From Megalopta genalis (Eukaryota > Arthropoda > Insecta > Hymenoptera > Halictidae), in the NCBI RefSeq assembly GCF_051020955.1, contig NW_027476353.1, forward strand, positions 124,001 through 188,000: 64,000 nt of DNA. The letters are read 5' to 3'. Shown here in pieces: positions 14,165 to 26,845 of the stretch. A program made the position numbers and the translations under genes. The notes beneath the pieces were generated by a model. That model saw only the letters and a list, made by a program, of their open reading frames with translations, was not told the DNA's origin and made no database searches. Within the stretch, counting starts at the first letter, position 1; the number at the start of each line of letters is the position of its first letter.

Positions 14165-14905
14165 AAACTAGTTAGCTTCTAATCCATGCGAAACTCATGA
14201 TTTAGCTTCAAATCAATGCGATGTAGAAGGTTTACCTTCAAATCCATGCTTAAAAAATGATTTATCTTCAAACACTTGGGATATAAGTGATATGGCATCA
14301 AATGCAGACGATCAAACGAGTTAGATTCAAAATCCATGCGATAAACTTGATTTAGCTTCAAATCAATGCGAAGTAGAAGGATCAGCTTCAAATCCGTGGA
14401 ACACAAATGATTTAGCTTCAAATACTTGCGATATAAATGATATAGCTTCAAATGCAGGCGAAACAAACTAGTTAGCTTCTAGTCCATGCGAAACTCATGA
14501 TTTAGCTTCAAATCAATGCGATGTAGAAGGTATACCTTCAAATCCATGCTTAACAAATGATTTCGCTTCAAATATTTGCGATATAAATGATATAGCTTCA
14601 AATGCAGGCGAAACAAACGTGTTAGCTTCTAATCCATGCGAAACTCATGATTTAGCTTCAAATCAATGCGATGTAGGAGGTTGACATTCAAATCCATGCT
14701 TAACAAATAATTTAGCTTCAAACACTTGGGATATAAGTGATATAGCTTCAAATGCAGACGATCAAACGAGTTAGCTTCAAAATCCATGCGATAAACTTGA
14801 TTTAGCTTCAAATCAATGCGAAGTAGAAGGATGAGCTTCAAATCCATGCAACACAAATGATTTAGCTTCAAATACTTGCGACATAAATGATATAGCTTCA
14901 AATGC
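14165..14905. repeat. ~740-bp duplicated segment, copy 1 (partner 18,545-19,285)
   Basis: Matches 18,545-19,285 at offset 4,380 bp (146 monomers). Shared private variants include TGATTTATCTTC, TTCTAGTCCATGC and GGAGGTTGACATTC. Mismatches are few (for example GGTATACC versus GGTTTACC near 14,530). The right border is where GCAGACG here changes to GCAGGCG in the partner. Confidence 0.82.
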
Positions 14906-15903
14906 AGACGAAACAAACGAGATAGCTTCATATCTATGCGAAACACATGATTTAGCTTCAAATCAATGCGATGTAGAAGGTATACCTTCAAATCCATGCT
15001 TAACAAATGATTTAGCTTCAAATACTTGCGATATAAATGATATAGCTTCAAATGCAGGCGAAACAAACGTGTTAGCTTCTAATCCATGCGAAACTCATGA
15101 TTTAGCTTCAAATCAATGCGATGTAGAAGGTTTACCTTCAAATCCATGCTTAAAAAATGATTTAGCTTCAAACACTTGGGATATAAGTGATATGGCAACA
15201 AATGCAGACGATCAAACGAGTTAGATTCAAAATCCATGCGATAAACTTGATTTAGCTTCAAATCAATGCGAAGTAAAAGGATTAGCTTCAAATCCGTGGA
15301 ACACAAATGATTTAGCTTCAAATACTTGCGATATAAATGATATAGCTTCAAATGCAGGCGAAACAAACTAGTTAGCTTCTAATCCATGCGAAACTCATGA
15401 TTTAGCTTCAAATCAATGCGATGTAGAAGGTTTACCTTCAAATCCATGCTTAACAAATGATTTCGCTTCAAATATTTGCGATATAAATGATATGGCTTCA
15501 AATGCAGGCGAAACAAACGTGTTAGCTTCTGATCCATGCGAAACTCATGATTTAGCTTCAAATCAATGCGATGTAGGAGGTTTACCTTCAAATCCATGCT
15601 TAACAAATAATTTAGCTTCAAACACTTGGGATATAAGTGATATAGCTTCAAATGCAGACGATCAAACGAGTTAGCTTCAAAATCCATGCGATAAACTTGA
15701 TTTAGATTCAAATCAATGCGAAGTAGAAGGATGAGCTTCAAATCCATGCAACACAAATGATTTAGCTTCAAATACTTGCGACATAAATGATATAGCTTCA
15801 AATGCAGGCGAAACAAACTAGTTAGCTTCTAATCCATGCGAAACTCATGATTTAGCTTCAAATCAATGCGATGTAGAAGGTTTATCTTCAAATCCATGCT
15901 TAA
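14896..15903. repeat. ~1.0-kb duplicated segment, copy 2 (partner 12,045-13,052)
   Basis: This is the second copy at offset 2,851 bp from 12,045-13,052. It shares the rare AGTAAAAGG and TTCTGATCC markers. A third, shorter relative with the same GATATGGCTTC and TTCTGATCC markers is at about 16,900-17,200, and a fourth at 19,860-20,080. Confidence 0.85.
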
Positions 15904-15949
15904 CAAATGATTTAGCTTCAAACACTTGGGATATAAGTGATATGGCATC

Positions 15950-18006
15950 AAATGCAGACGATCAAACGAGTTAGCTTCAAAATCCATGCGATAAACTTGA
16001 TTTAGCTTCAAATCAATGCGAAGTAGAAGGATGAGCTTCAAATCCATGCAACACAAATGATTTAGCTTCAAATACTTGCGACATAAATGATATAGCTTCA
16101 AATGCAGGCGAAACAAACGAGTTAGCTTCTAATCCATGCGAAACTCATGATTTAGCTTCAAATCAATGCGATGTGGAAGGTTTACCTTCAAATCAATGCG
16201 ATGTAGAAGGTTCAACTTCAAATCCATGCGCAACAAATGATTTAGCTTCAAACAGTTGGGATATAAATGATATAGCTTGAAATGCAGACGATCAAACGAG
16301 TTAGCTTTAAAATCCATGCGATAAACTTGATTTAGCTTCAAATCAATGCGAAGTAGAAGGCTTAGCTTCCAATCCATGCGAAACAAATGATTTAGGTCCA
16401 GATAGTTGCGGTATAAGTGATATAGCTTCAAATGCAGACGAAACAAACGAGTTAGCTTCATATCTATGCGAAACCCATGATTTAGCTTCAAATCAATGCG
16501 ATGTAGAAGGTTTACCTTCAAATCCATGCTTAACAAATGATTTAGCTTCAAATACTTGCGATATAAATGATATAGCTTCAAATGCAGGCGAAACAAACGT
16601 GTTAGCTTCTAATCCATGCGAAACTCATGATTTAGCTTCAAATCAATGCGATGTAGAAGGTTTACCTTCAAATCCATGCTTAAAAATTGATTTAGATTCA
16701 AACACTTGGGATATAAGTGATATGGCAACAAATGCAGACGATCAAACGAGTTAGATTCAAAATCCATGCGATAAACTTGATTTAGCTTCAAATCAATGCG
16801 AAGTAGAAGGATTAGCTTCAAATCCGTGGAACACAAATGATTTAGCTTCAAATACTTGCGATATAAATGATATAGCTTCAAATGCAGGCGAAACAAACTA
16901 GTTAGCTTCTAATCCATGCGAAACTCATGATTTAGCTTCAAATCAATGCGATGTAGAAGGTTTACCTTCAAATCCATGCTTAACAAATGATTTCGCTTCA
17001 AATATTTGCGATATAAATGATATGGCTTCAAATGCAGGCGAAACAAACGTGTTAGCTTCTGATCCATGCGAAACTCATGATTTAGCTTCAAATCAATGCG
17101 ATGTAGGAGGTTTACCTTCAAATCCATGCTTAACAAATAATTTAGCTTCAAACACTTGGGATATAAGTGATATAGCTTCAAATGCAGACGATCAAACGAG
17201 TTAGCTTCAAAATCCATGCGATAAACTTGATTTAGATTCAAATCAATGCAAAGTAGAAGGCTTAGCTTCAAATCCATGCGAAACAAATGATTTAGGTTCA
17301 GATACTTGCGGTATAAATGATACAGCTTCAAATGCAGACGAAACAAACGAGATAGCTTCATATCTATGCGAAACACATGATTTAGCTTCAAATCAATGCG
17401 ATGTAGAAGGTATACCTTCAAATCCATGCTTAAAAAATGATTTAGCTTCAAATACTTGCGATATAAATGATATAGCTTCAAATGCAGGCGACACAAACGT
17501 GTTAGCTTCTAATCCATGCGAAACTCATGATTTAGCTTCAAATCAATGCGATGTAGAAGGTTTACCTTCAAATCCATGCTTAACAAATGATTTCGCTTCA
17601 AATATTTGCGATATAAATGATATAGCTTCAAATGCAGGCGAAACAAACCTGTTAGCTTCTAATCCATGCGAAACTCATGATTTAGCTTCAAATCAATGCG
17701 ATGTAGGAGGTTTACATTCAAATCCGTGCTTAACAAATAATTTAGCTTCAAACACTTGGGATATAAGTGATATAGCTTCAAATGCAGACGATCAAACGAG
17801 TTAGCTTCAAAATCCATGCGATAAACTTAATTTAGCTTCAAATCAATGCGAAGTAGAAGGATGAGCTTCAAATCCATGCAACACAAATGATTTAGCTTCA
17901 AATACTTGCGACATAAATGATATAGCTTCAAATGCAGGCGAAACAAACGAGTTAGCTTCTAATACATGCGAAACTCATGATTTAGCTTCAAATCAATGCG
18001 ATGTAG
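15950..18006. repeat. ~2.06-kb duplicated segment, copy 1 (partner 19,130-21,186)
   Basis: The segment corresponds to 19,130-21,186 at overall offset 3,180 bp (106 monomers), with private markers such as GGTTCAACTTC, CAAACAGTTGGG, GCGAAACAAACCTG, GATAAACTTAATTTAGC and TTCTAATACATGC in both. The middle part (about 16,900-17,580) aligns at offset 2,880 instead, because this copy has a 300-bp HOR at about 16,597-16,896 that is absent at the matching place in copy 2. Copy 2 regains 300 bp later. Confidence 0.83.
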
Positions 18007-19129
18007 GAGGTTTACCTTCAAATCCATGCTTAACAAATAATTTAGCTTCAAACACTTGGGATATAAGTGATATAGCTTCAAATGCAGACGATCAAACGAG
18101 TTAGCTTCAAAATCCATGCGATAAACTTGATTTAGATTCAAATCAATGCGAAGTAGAAGGGTGAGCTTCAAATCCATGCAACACAAATGATTTAGCTTCA
18201 AATACTTGCGACATAAATGATATAGCTTCAAATGCAGGCGAAACAAACTAGTTAGCTTCTAATCCATGCGAAACTCATGATTTAGCTTCAAATCAATGCG
18301 ATGTAGATGGTTTACCTTCAAATCCATGCTTAACAAATGATTTCGCTTCAAATATTTGCGATATAAATGATATAGCTTCAAATGCAGGCGAAACAAACGA
18401 GATAGCTTCATATCTATGCGAAACACATGATTTAGCTTCAAATCAATGCGATGTAGAAGGTATACCTTCAAATCCATGCTTAACAAATGATTTAGCTTCA
18501 AATACTTGCGATATAAATGATATAGCTTCAAATGCAGGCGAAACAAACGTGTTAGCTTCTAATCCATGCGAAACTCATGATTTAGCTTCAAATCGATGCG
18601 ATGTAGAAGGTTTACCTTCAATTCCATGCTTAAAAAATGATTTATCTTCAAACACTTGGGATATAAGTGATATGGCATCAAATGCAGACGATCAAACGAG
18701 TTAGATTCAAAATCCATGCGATAAACTTGATTTAGCTTCAAATCAATGCGAAGTAGAAGGATCAGCTTCAAATCCGTGGAACACAAATGATTTAGCTTCA
18801 AATACTTGCGATATAAATGATATAGCTTCAAATGCAGGCGAAACAAACTAGTTAGCTTCTAGTCCATGCGAAACTCATGATTTAGCTTCAAATCAATGCG
18901 ATGTAGAAGGTTTACCTTCAAATCCATGCTTAACAAATGATTTCGCTTCAAATATTTGCGATATAAATGATATAGCTTCAAATGCAGGCGAAACAAACGT
19001 GTTAGCTTCTAATCCATGCGAAACTCATGATTTAGCTTCAAATCAATGCGATGTAGGAGGTTGACATTCAAATCCATGCTTAACAAATAATTTAGCTTCA
19101 AACACTTGGGATATAAGTGATATAGCTTC

Positions 19130-21186
19130 AAATGCAGACGATCAAACGAGTTAGCTTCAAAATCCATGCGATAAACTTGATTTAGCTTCAAATCAATGCG
19201 AAGTAGAAGGATGAGCTTCAAATCCATGCAACACAAATGATTTAGCTTCAAATACTTGCGACATAAATGATATAGCTTCAAATGCAGGCGAAACAAACGA
19301 GTTAGCTTCTAATCCATGCGAAACTCATGATTTAGCTTCAAATCAATGCGATGTGGAAGGTTTACCTTCAAATCAATGCGATGTAGAAGGTTCAACTTCA
19401 AATCCATGCGCAACAAATGATTTAGCTTCAAACAGTTGGGATATAAATGATATAGCTTGAAATGCAGACGATCAAACGAGTTAGCTTCAAAATCCATGCG
19501 ATAAACTTGATTTAGCTTCAAATCAATGCGAAGTAGAAGGCTTAGCTTCCAATCCATGCGAAACAAATGATTTAGGTCCAGATAGTTGCGGTATAAGTGA
19601 TATAGCTTCAAATGCAGACGAAACAAACGAGTTAGCTTCATATCTATGCGAAACCCATGATTTAGCTTCAAATCAATGCGATGTAGAAGGTTTACCTTCA
19701 AATCCATGCTTAAAAAATGATTTAGCTTCAAGCACTTGGGATATAAATGATATAGCTTCAAATGCAGGCGAAACAAACGTGTTAGCTTCTAATCCATGCG
19801 AAACTCATGATTTAGCTTCAAATCAATGCGATGTAGAAGGTTTACCTTCAAATCCATGCTTAACAAATGATTTCGCTTCAAATATTTGCGATATAAATGA
19901 TATGGCTTCAAATGCAGGCGAAACAAACGTGTTAGCTTCTGATCCATGCGAAACTCATGATTTAGCTTCAAATCAATGCGATGTAGGAGGTTTACCTTCA
20001 AATCCATGCTTAACAAATAATTTAGCTTCAAACACTTGGGATATAAGTGATATAGCTTCAAATGCAGACGATCAAACGAGTTAGCTTCAAAATCCATGCG
20101 ATAAACTTGATTTAGATTCAAATCAATGCAAAGTAGAAGGCTTAGCTTCAAATCCATGCGAAACAAATGATTTAGGTTCAGATACTTGCGGTATAAATGA
20201 TACAGCTTCAAATGCAGACGAAACAAACGAGATAGCTTCATATCTATGCGAAACACATGATTTAGCTTCAAATCAATGCGATGTAGAAGGTATACCTTCA
20301 AATCCATGCTTAACAAATGATTTAGCTTCAAATACTTGCGATATAAATGATATAGCTTCAAATGCAGGCGAAACAAACGTGTTAGCTTCTAATCCATGCG
20401 AAACTCATGATTTAGCTTCAAATCAATGCGATGTAGAAGGTTTACCTTCAAATCCATGCTTAAAAAATGATTTAGCTTCAAACACTTGGGATATAAGTGA
20501 TATGGCATCAAATGCAGACGATCAAACGAGTTAGATTCAAAATCCATGCGATAAACTTGATTTAGCTTCAAATCAATGCGAAGTAGAAGCATCAGCTTCA
20601 AATCCGTGGAACACAAATGATTTAGCTTCAAATACTTGCGATATAAATGATATAGCTTCAAATGCAGGCGAAACAAACTAGTTAGCTTCTAGTCCATGCG
20701 AAACTCATGATTTAGCTTCAAATCAATGCGATGTAGAAGGTTTACCTTCAAAACCATGCTTAACAAATGATTTCGCTTCAAATATTTGCGATATAAATGA
20801 TATAGCTTCAAATGCAGGCGAAACAAACCTGTTAGCTTCTAATCCATGCGAAACTCATGATTTAGCTTCAAATCAATGCGATGTAGGAGGTTTACATTCA
20901 AATCCGTGCTTAACAAATAATTTAGCTTCAAACACTTGGGATATAAGTGATATAGCTTCAAATGCAGACGATCAAACGAGTTAGCTTCAAAATCCATGCG
21001 ATAAACTTAATTTAGCTTCAAATCAATGCGAAGTAGAAGGATGAGCTTCAAATCCATGCAACACAAATGATTTAGCTTCAAATACTTGCGACATAAATGA
21101 TATAGCTTCAAATGCAGGCGAAACAAACGAGTTAGCTTCTAATACATGCGAAACTCATGATTTAGCTTCAAATCAATGCGATGTAG
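19130..21186. repeat. ~2.06-kb duplicated segment, copy 2 (partner 15,950-18,006)
   Basis: Second copy at offset 3,180 bp. Relative to copy 1 it lacks one 300-bp HOR after about 19,777 and has an extra 300-bp HOR at about 20,377-20,676, so total length is restored. The HOR missing early and the HOR gained late are of the same subtype (TGCTTAAAAAATG with GATATGGCA, then TCCGTGGAACAC). Confidence 0.82.
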
Positions 21187-23214
21187 AAGGTTCACCTTCA
21201 AATCCATGCGCAACAAATGATTTAGCTTCAAACAGTTGGGATATAAGTGATATAGCTTGAAATGCAGACGATCAAACGAGTTAGCTTCAAAATCCATGCG
21301 ATAAACTTGATTTAGCTTCAAATCAATGCGAAGTAGAAGGCTTAGCTTCCAATCCATGCGAACCAAATGATTTAGGTCCAGATACTTGCGGTATAAGTGA
21401 TACAGCTTCAAATGCAGACGAAACAAACGAGTTAGCTTCATATCTATGCGAAAACCATGATTTAGCTTCAAATCAATGCGATGTAGAAGGTTTACCTTCA
21501 AATCCATGCTTAACAAATGATTTAGCTTCGAATACTTGCGATATGAATGATATAGCTTCAAATGCAGGCGAAACAAACGTGTTAGCTTCTAATCCATGCG
21601 AAACTCATGATTTAGCTTCAAATCAATGCGATGTAGAAGGTTTACCTTCAAATCCATACTTAAAAAATGATTTAGCTTCAAACACTTGGGATATAAGTGA
21701 TATGGCATCAAATGCAGACGATCAAACGAGTTAGCATCAAAATCCATGCGACAAACTTGATTTAGCTTCAAATCAATGCGAAGTAGAAGGCTTAGCTTCC
21801 AATCCATGCGAAACAAATGATTTAGGTCCAGATACTTGCGGTATAAGTGATACAGCTTCAAATGCAGACGCAACAAACGAGTTAGCTTCATATCTATGCG
21901 AAACCCATGATTTAGCTTCAAATCAATGCGATGTAGAAGGTTTACCTTCAAATCCATGCTTAACAAATGATTTAGCTTCAAACACTTGTGATATAAATGA
22001 TATAGCTTCAAATGCAGGCGAAACAAACTAGTTAGCTTCTAATCCATGCGAAACTCATGATTTAGCTTCAAATCAATGCGATGTAGAAGGCTTACCTTCA
22101 AATCCATGCTTAACAAATGATTTCGCTTTAAATATTTGCGATATAAATGATATAGCTTCAAATGCAGGCGAAACAAACGTGTTAGCTTCTAATCCATGCG
22201 AAACTCATGATTTAGCTTCAAATCAATGCGATGTAGGAGGTTTACATTCAAATCCATGCTTAACAAATAATTTAGCTTCAAACACTTGGGATATAAGTGA
22301 TATAGCTTCAAATGCAGACGATCAAACGAGTTAGCTTCAAAATCCATGCGATAAACTTGATTTAGCTTCAAATCAATGCGAAGTAGAAAGATTAGCTTCC
22401 AATCCATGCGAAACAAATGATTTAGGTCCAGATACTTGCGGTATAAATGTTACAGCTTCAAATGCAGACGAAACAAACGAGATAGCTTCATATCTATGCG
22501 AAACACATGATTTAGCTTCAAATCAATGCGATGTAGAAGGCTTACCTTCAAATCCATGCTTAACAAATGATTTCGCTTTAAATATTTGCGATATAAATGA
22601 TATAGCTTCAAATGCAGGCGAAACAAACGTGTTAGCTTCTAATCCATGCGAAACTCATGATTTAGCTTCAAATCAATGCGATGTAGGAGGTTTACATTCA
22701 AATCCATGCTTAACAAATGATTTAGCTTCAAATACTTGCGATATAAATGATATAGCTTCAAATGTAGGCGAAACAAACGTGTTAGCTTCTAATCCATGCG
22801 AAACCCATGATTTAGCTTCAAATCAAAGCGATGTAGAAGGTTTACCTTCAAATCCATGCTTAAATAATGATTTAGCTTCAAACACTTGGGATATAAGTGA
22901 TATGGCAACAAATGCAGACGATCAAACGAGTTAGATTCAAAATCCATGCGATAAACTTGATTTAGCTACAAATCAATGCGAAGTAGAAGGATTAGCTTCA
23001 AATCCGTGGAACACAAATGATTTAGCTTCAAATACTTGCGATATAAATGATATAGCTTCAAATGCAGGCGAAACAAACTAGTTAGCTTCTAATCCATGCG
23101 AAACTCATGATTTAGCTTCAAATCAATGCGATGTAGAAGGTTTACCATCAAATCCATGCTTAACAAATGATTTCGCTTCAAATATTTGCGATATAAATGA
23201 TATAGCTTCAAATG

Positions 23215-23700
23215 CAGACGAAACAAACGAGTTAGTTTAATATCCAAGCGAAAAAGTGATTTATCAGCAAATCAATGCGATGTAGAAGGTTTAGCTTCAA
23301 ATCCATGCGGAACAAATGATTTAGCTTCAAATACTTGCGATGTAAGTGATATGGATTCAACTGCAGGCCAAACAAACGAGTTGGTTTCAAATCCAAGCGA
23401 ATTACATGATCTAGCTTCAAATCAGTGCGATGTGGTAGGTTTAGCTTCAAATTCATGCGAAACAAATGATTTAGCTTCAAGCACTTGGAATATAAGTGAT
23501 ATAGCTTCAAATGCAGGCGAAACAAACGAGTTAGCTGCAAATCAATGTGGATCACAAGATTTAGCTTCAAATCAATGCGAAGTAGAAGGCTTAGCTTCAA
23601 ATCCAAGCGGAACAAATGATTTAGCTTCAGATACTTGCGATATAAGTGATATAGATTCAAATGCAGACGAAACAAACGAGTTAGCTTAATAACAAAGCGA
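23215..23700. repeat. Segment shared with block D, copy 1 (partner 41,697-42,183)
   Basis: Aligns with 41,697-42,183 at offset 18,482-18,483 bp. Shared private variants are TTTATCAGCAAATC, GATATGGATTCAACTGCA, GAGTTGGTTTCAAATCC, GCGAATTACATGATC, GATGTGGTAGG and GGATCACAAGATTTAGC. One base is deleted here near 23,245 (CGAAAAAGTG versus CGAAAAACGTG). These markers occur in no other place I found except partly at 41,461-41,720. Confidence 0.87.
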
Positions 23701-23799
23701 AACACATGATTTAGCTCCAAATCAATGCGACGTAGAAGGTTTAGCTTCATATCAATGCGATGTAGAAGGTTTAGATTCAAATCATTGCGATGTAGAAGG

Positions 23800-24215
23800 T
23801 TTAGCTTCAAATCAATGCGATGTAGAAGGTTTATCTTCAAATCGAAGCGACACAAATGATTTAGCTTCACATACTTGCGATATAAGTGATATAGGTTCAA
23901 ATGCAGCGGAAACAAACGAGCTAGCTTGAACTCCATGCGACACTCATGATTTTGCTTCAAATCAATTCGATGAAGAAGGTTTAGCTTCAAATCAATGCGA
24001 TGTAGAAGGTTTAGATTCAAATGAATGCGATGTAGAATGTTTAGCTACAAATCAATGCGATGTAGAAGGTTTAGCTTCAAATCCAAGCGACACAAATGAT
24101 TTAGCTTCACATACTTGCGATATATGTGATATAGGTTCAAATGCATACGACAAATGGAAACGAGTTAGCTTCAAATCCATGCGAAACACATGATTTAGCT
24201 ACAAATCAATGCGAT
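23800..24215. repeat. ~415-bp duplicated segment, copy 1 (partner 30,191-30,606)
   Basis: Aligns with 30,191-30,606 at offset 6,391 bp. Shared oddities include TTATCTTCAAATCGAAGCG, GCAGCGGAAACAAACGAGC, AATTCGATGAAGAAGG, GATGTAGAATG and the register-breaking GCATACGACAAATGGAAACG. One substitution is at about 24,001 (GATGTAGAAGG versus GATATAGAAGG). Confidence 0.87.
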
Positions 24216-24319
24216 GTAGAAGGTATAGTTTCAAATCCATACGAAACAAGTGATTTAGCTTCAGATACTAGCGATATAAGTGATATAGCTTCAAATGCAG
24301 ACGAAACAAACGAGTTAGC

Positions 24320-26845
24320 TTAATATCCAAGCGAAACACATGATTCAGCTTCAAATCAATGCGAAGTAGAAGGCTTTGCTTCAAATCCATTCGGAACAAA
24401 CGATTTAGCTTCAGATTTTTGCGATATAAGTGATATAGGTTCAAATGCAGACGAAACAAACGAGTTCGCTTCATAACCAAGCGAAACACATGATTCAGCT
24501 GCAAATCAATGGGATGTAGAAGGTTTAGATTCATAACCATGCGAAACAAATGATTTAGCTTCAGATGCTTGCGATATAAGTGATATAGCTTCAAATGCAG
24601 ACGAAACAAACGAGTTAGCTTAATATCCAAGCGATTCACATGATTTAGTTTCAAATCAGTGCGACGTAGAAGGTTTTGCTTCATATCAATGCGATGTAGA
24701 AGGTTTAGATTCAAATCATTGCGATGTAGAAGGTTTAGCTTCAATTCAATGCGATGTAGAAGGTTTAGCTACAAATCCAAGCGACACAAATGATTTAGCT
24801 TCAAACACTTGGGATATAAGTGATATAGCTTGAAATGCAGAAGATCAAACGAGTTAGCTTCAAAATCCATGCGATAAAATTGATTTAGCTTCAAATCAAT
24901 GCGAAGTATAAGGCTTAGCTTCCAATCCATGCGAAACAAATGATTTAGGTTCAGATACTTGCGGTATAAGTGATACAGCTTCAAATGCAGACGAAACAAA
25001 CGAGTTAGCTTCATATCTATGCGAAACTCATGATTTAGCTTCAAATCAATGCGATTTAGAAGGTTTACCTTCAAATCCATGCTTAACAAATGATTTAGTT
25101 TCAAACACTTGGGATATAAGTGATATGGCTTCAAATGCAGACGATCAAACGAGTTAGCTTCAAAATCCATGCGATAAACTTGATTTTGCTTCAAATCAAT
25201 GCGAAGTAGAAGGATTAGCTTCAAATCCGTGGAACACAAATGATTTAGCTTCAAATACTTGCGATATAAATGATACAGCTTCAAATGCAGGCGAAACAAA
25301 CGTGTTAGCTTCTAATCCATGCGAAACTCATGATTTAGCTGCAAATCAATGCGATGTAGAAGGTTTACCTTCAAATCCATGCTTAACAAATGATTTAGCT
25401 TCAAACACTTGGGATATATGTGATATAGCTTCAAATGCAGACGATCAAACGAGTTAGCTTCATAATCCACGCGATAAATTTGATTTAGCTTCAAATCAAT
25501 GCGAAGTAGAAGGATGAGCTTCAAATCCATGCAATACAAATGATTTAGCTTCTAATACTTGCGATATAAATGATATAGCTTCAAATGCAGACGGTCAAAC
25601 GAGTTAGCTTAATAATCCACGCGATAAATTGTATTCAGCTTCAAATCAATGCGAAGTAGAAGGTTTAGCTTCCAATCCATGCGAAACAAATGATTTAGGT
25701 TCAGATACTTGCGGTATAAGTGATACAGCTCCAAATGCAGACGAAACGAACGAGTTAGCTTCATATCTATGCGAAACTCATGATTTAGCTTCAAATCAAT
25801 GCGATGTAGAAGGTTTACCTTCAAATCCATGCTTAACAAATGATTTAGCTTCAAATACTAGCGATATAAATGATTAGATTCAAATGCAGGCGAAACAAAC
25901 GAGTTAGCTTCTAATCCATGCGAAACTCATGATTTAGCTTCAAATCAATGCGATGTAGAAGGTTTACCTTCAAATCCATGCTTAACAAATAATTTAGCTT
26001 CAAACACTTGGGATATAAGCGATATAGCTTCAAATGCATACGATCAAACGAGTTAGGTTCAAAATCCATGCGATAAACTTGATTTAGCTTCAAATCAATG
26101 CGAAGTAGAAGGATGAGCTTCAAATCCAAGCAACACAAATGATTTAGCTTTAAATACTTGCGATATAAATGATATAGCTTCAAATGCAGGCGAAACAAAC
26201 GAGTTAGCTTCTAATCCATGCGAAACTCATGATTTAGCTTCAAATCAATGCGATGTAGAAGGTTCATCTTCAAATCCATGCGCAACAAATGATTTAGCTT
26301 CAAACACTTGGGATATAAGTGATATAGGTTCAAATGCAGACGAAACAAACGAGTTAGCTTAATATCCAAGCGAAACACCTGATTTAGCTTCAAATCAAAG
26401 CGATGTAGAAGATTTAGCTTCAAATCAATGCGATGTAGAAGGTTTAGATTCAAATCATTGCGATGTAGAAGGTTTAGCTTCAAATCAATGCGAAGTAGAA
26501 GGCTTAGCTTCAAATCCAAGCGGAACAAATGATTTAGCTGCAGATACTTGCGATGTAAGTGATATAGCTTCAAATACAGACGAAACAAACGAGTTAGCTT
26601 AATATCCAAGCGAAAAACATGATTTAGCTTCAAATCAATGCGATGTAGAAGGTTTAGCTTCAAATCAATGCGATGTAGAAGGTTTAGATTCAAATCACTG
26701 CGATGTAGAAGGTTTAGCTTCAAATCAATGCGATGTAGAAGGTTTAGCTTCAAATCCAAGCGACACAAATGATTTAGCTTCACATACTTGCGATATAAGT
26801 GATATAAGTTCAAATGCAGACGAAACAAACGAGTTAGCTTAATAT
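24320..26845. repeat. ~2.5-kb duplicated segment, copy 1 (partner 27,409-29,933)
   Basis: The segment spans part of B1, all of A2 and part of B2. It aligns with 27,409-29,933 at offset 3,089 bp, dropping to 3,088 after about 29,719, where the second copy has lost one base (TTTAGTTTCAATCAATGCG). Copies are near identical: reverse translations of 24,769-25,299 and 27,858-28,388 agree over all 176 residues. Shared rare variants include GCAGAAGATC, GAAGTATAAGG, GATAAATTGTATTCAGC and AATGATTAGATTC. Left similarity ends near AATATCCAAG/CATATCCAAG; right similarity ends at TTAATATCC/TTAATAACC. Confidence 0.9.
24769..26320. repeat. Block A2: island of A-type repeat
   Basis: A-type pentamers return, marked by TTCAAAATCC m5, GACGATCAAACGAG-like m4 and TTCTAATCCATGCGAAACTC. 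It is flanked on both sides by B-type monomers (TTAATATCC, m1 runs). It contains variants rare in A1, such as GATCCACGCG/TAATCCACGCG followed by ATAAATTTGATTTAGC, which reappear in block A4. It forms part of the 2.5-kb duplication. Confidence 0.87.

Larger units (their letters stand above)
1..23214. repeat. Block A1: 300-bp and 450-bp higher-order repeats
   Basis: The 150-bp pentamer alternates between two main variants. The first has m5 TTCTAATCCATGCGAAACTC, m2 with TGCTTAACAAATGAT, m3 with CACTTGGGATAT and m4 ending GACGATCAAACGAG. The second has m5 with TTCAAAATCCATGCGATAAA, m1 with GAAGTAGAAGGA, m2 with TGCAACACAAATGAT and m4 with GCAGGCGAAACAAACG. Together they make a 300-bp unit. A third pentamer (TTAGGTTCAGATACTTGCGG, then TTCATATCTATGCG) expands some units to 450 bp. 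Forward-frame stops (TAG after ACGAGT, and TGA in GAAGGATGAGC) and a reverse-strand TAG (from CTTCTAATCC) recur at fixed HOR positions, so neither strand is open for more than about 265 codons. The block contains many nested duplications, annotated separately. Confidence 0.93.
23215..24768. repeat. Block B1: m1-expanded repeat with TTAATATCC monomers
   Basis: At about 23,215-23,240 the array leaves block A. Monomers now carry GAGTTAGCTTAATATCCAAG, and m1 (GATGTAGAAGGT) is repeated four or five times in succession. At 23,215-23,700 the order is irregular and matches a segment in block D. From 23,800 the m1-rich unit is diagnostic. The TTAATATCC variant places a TAA in the forward frame, while the reverse frame stays open for 262 codons at 23,232-24,020. 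A near-CAT duplication, GCATACGACAAATGG at about 24,145, breaks the register and recurs at 30,536. Confidence 0.88.
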
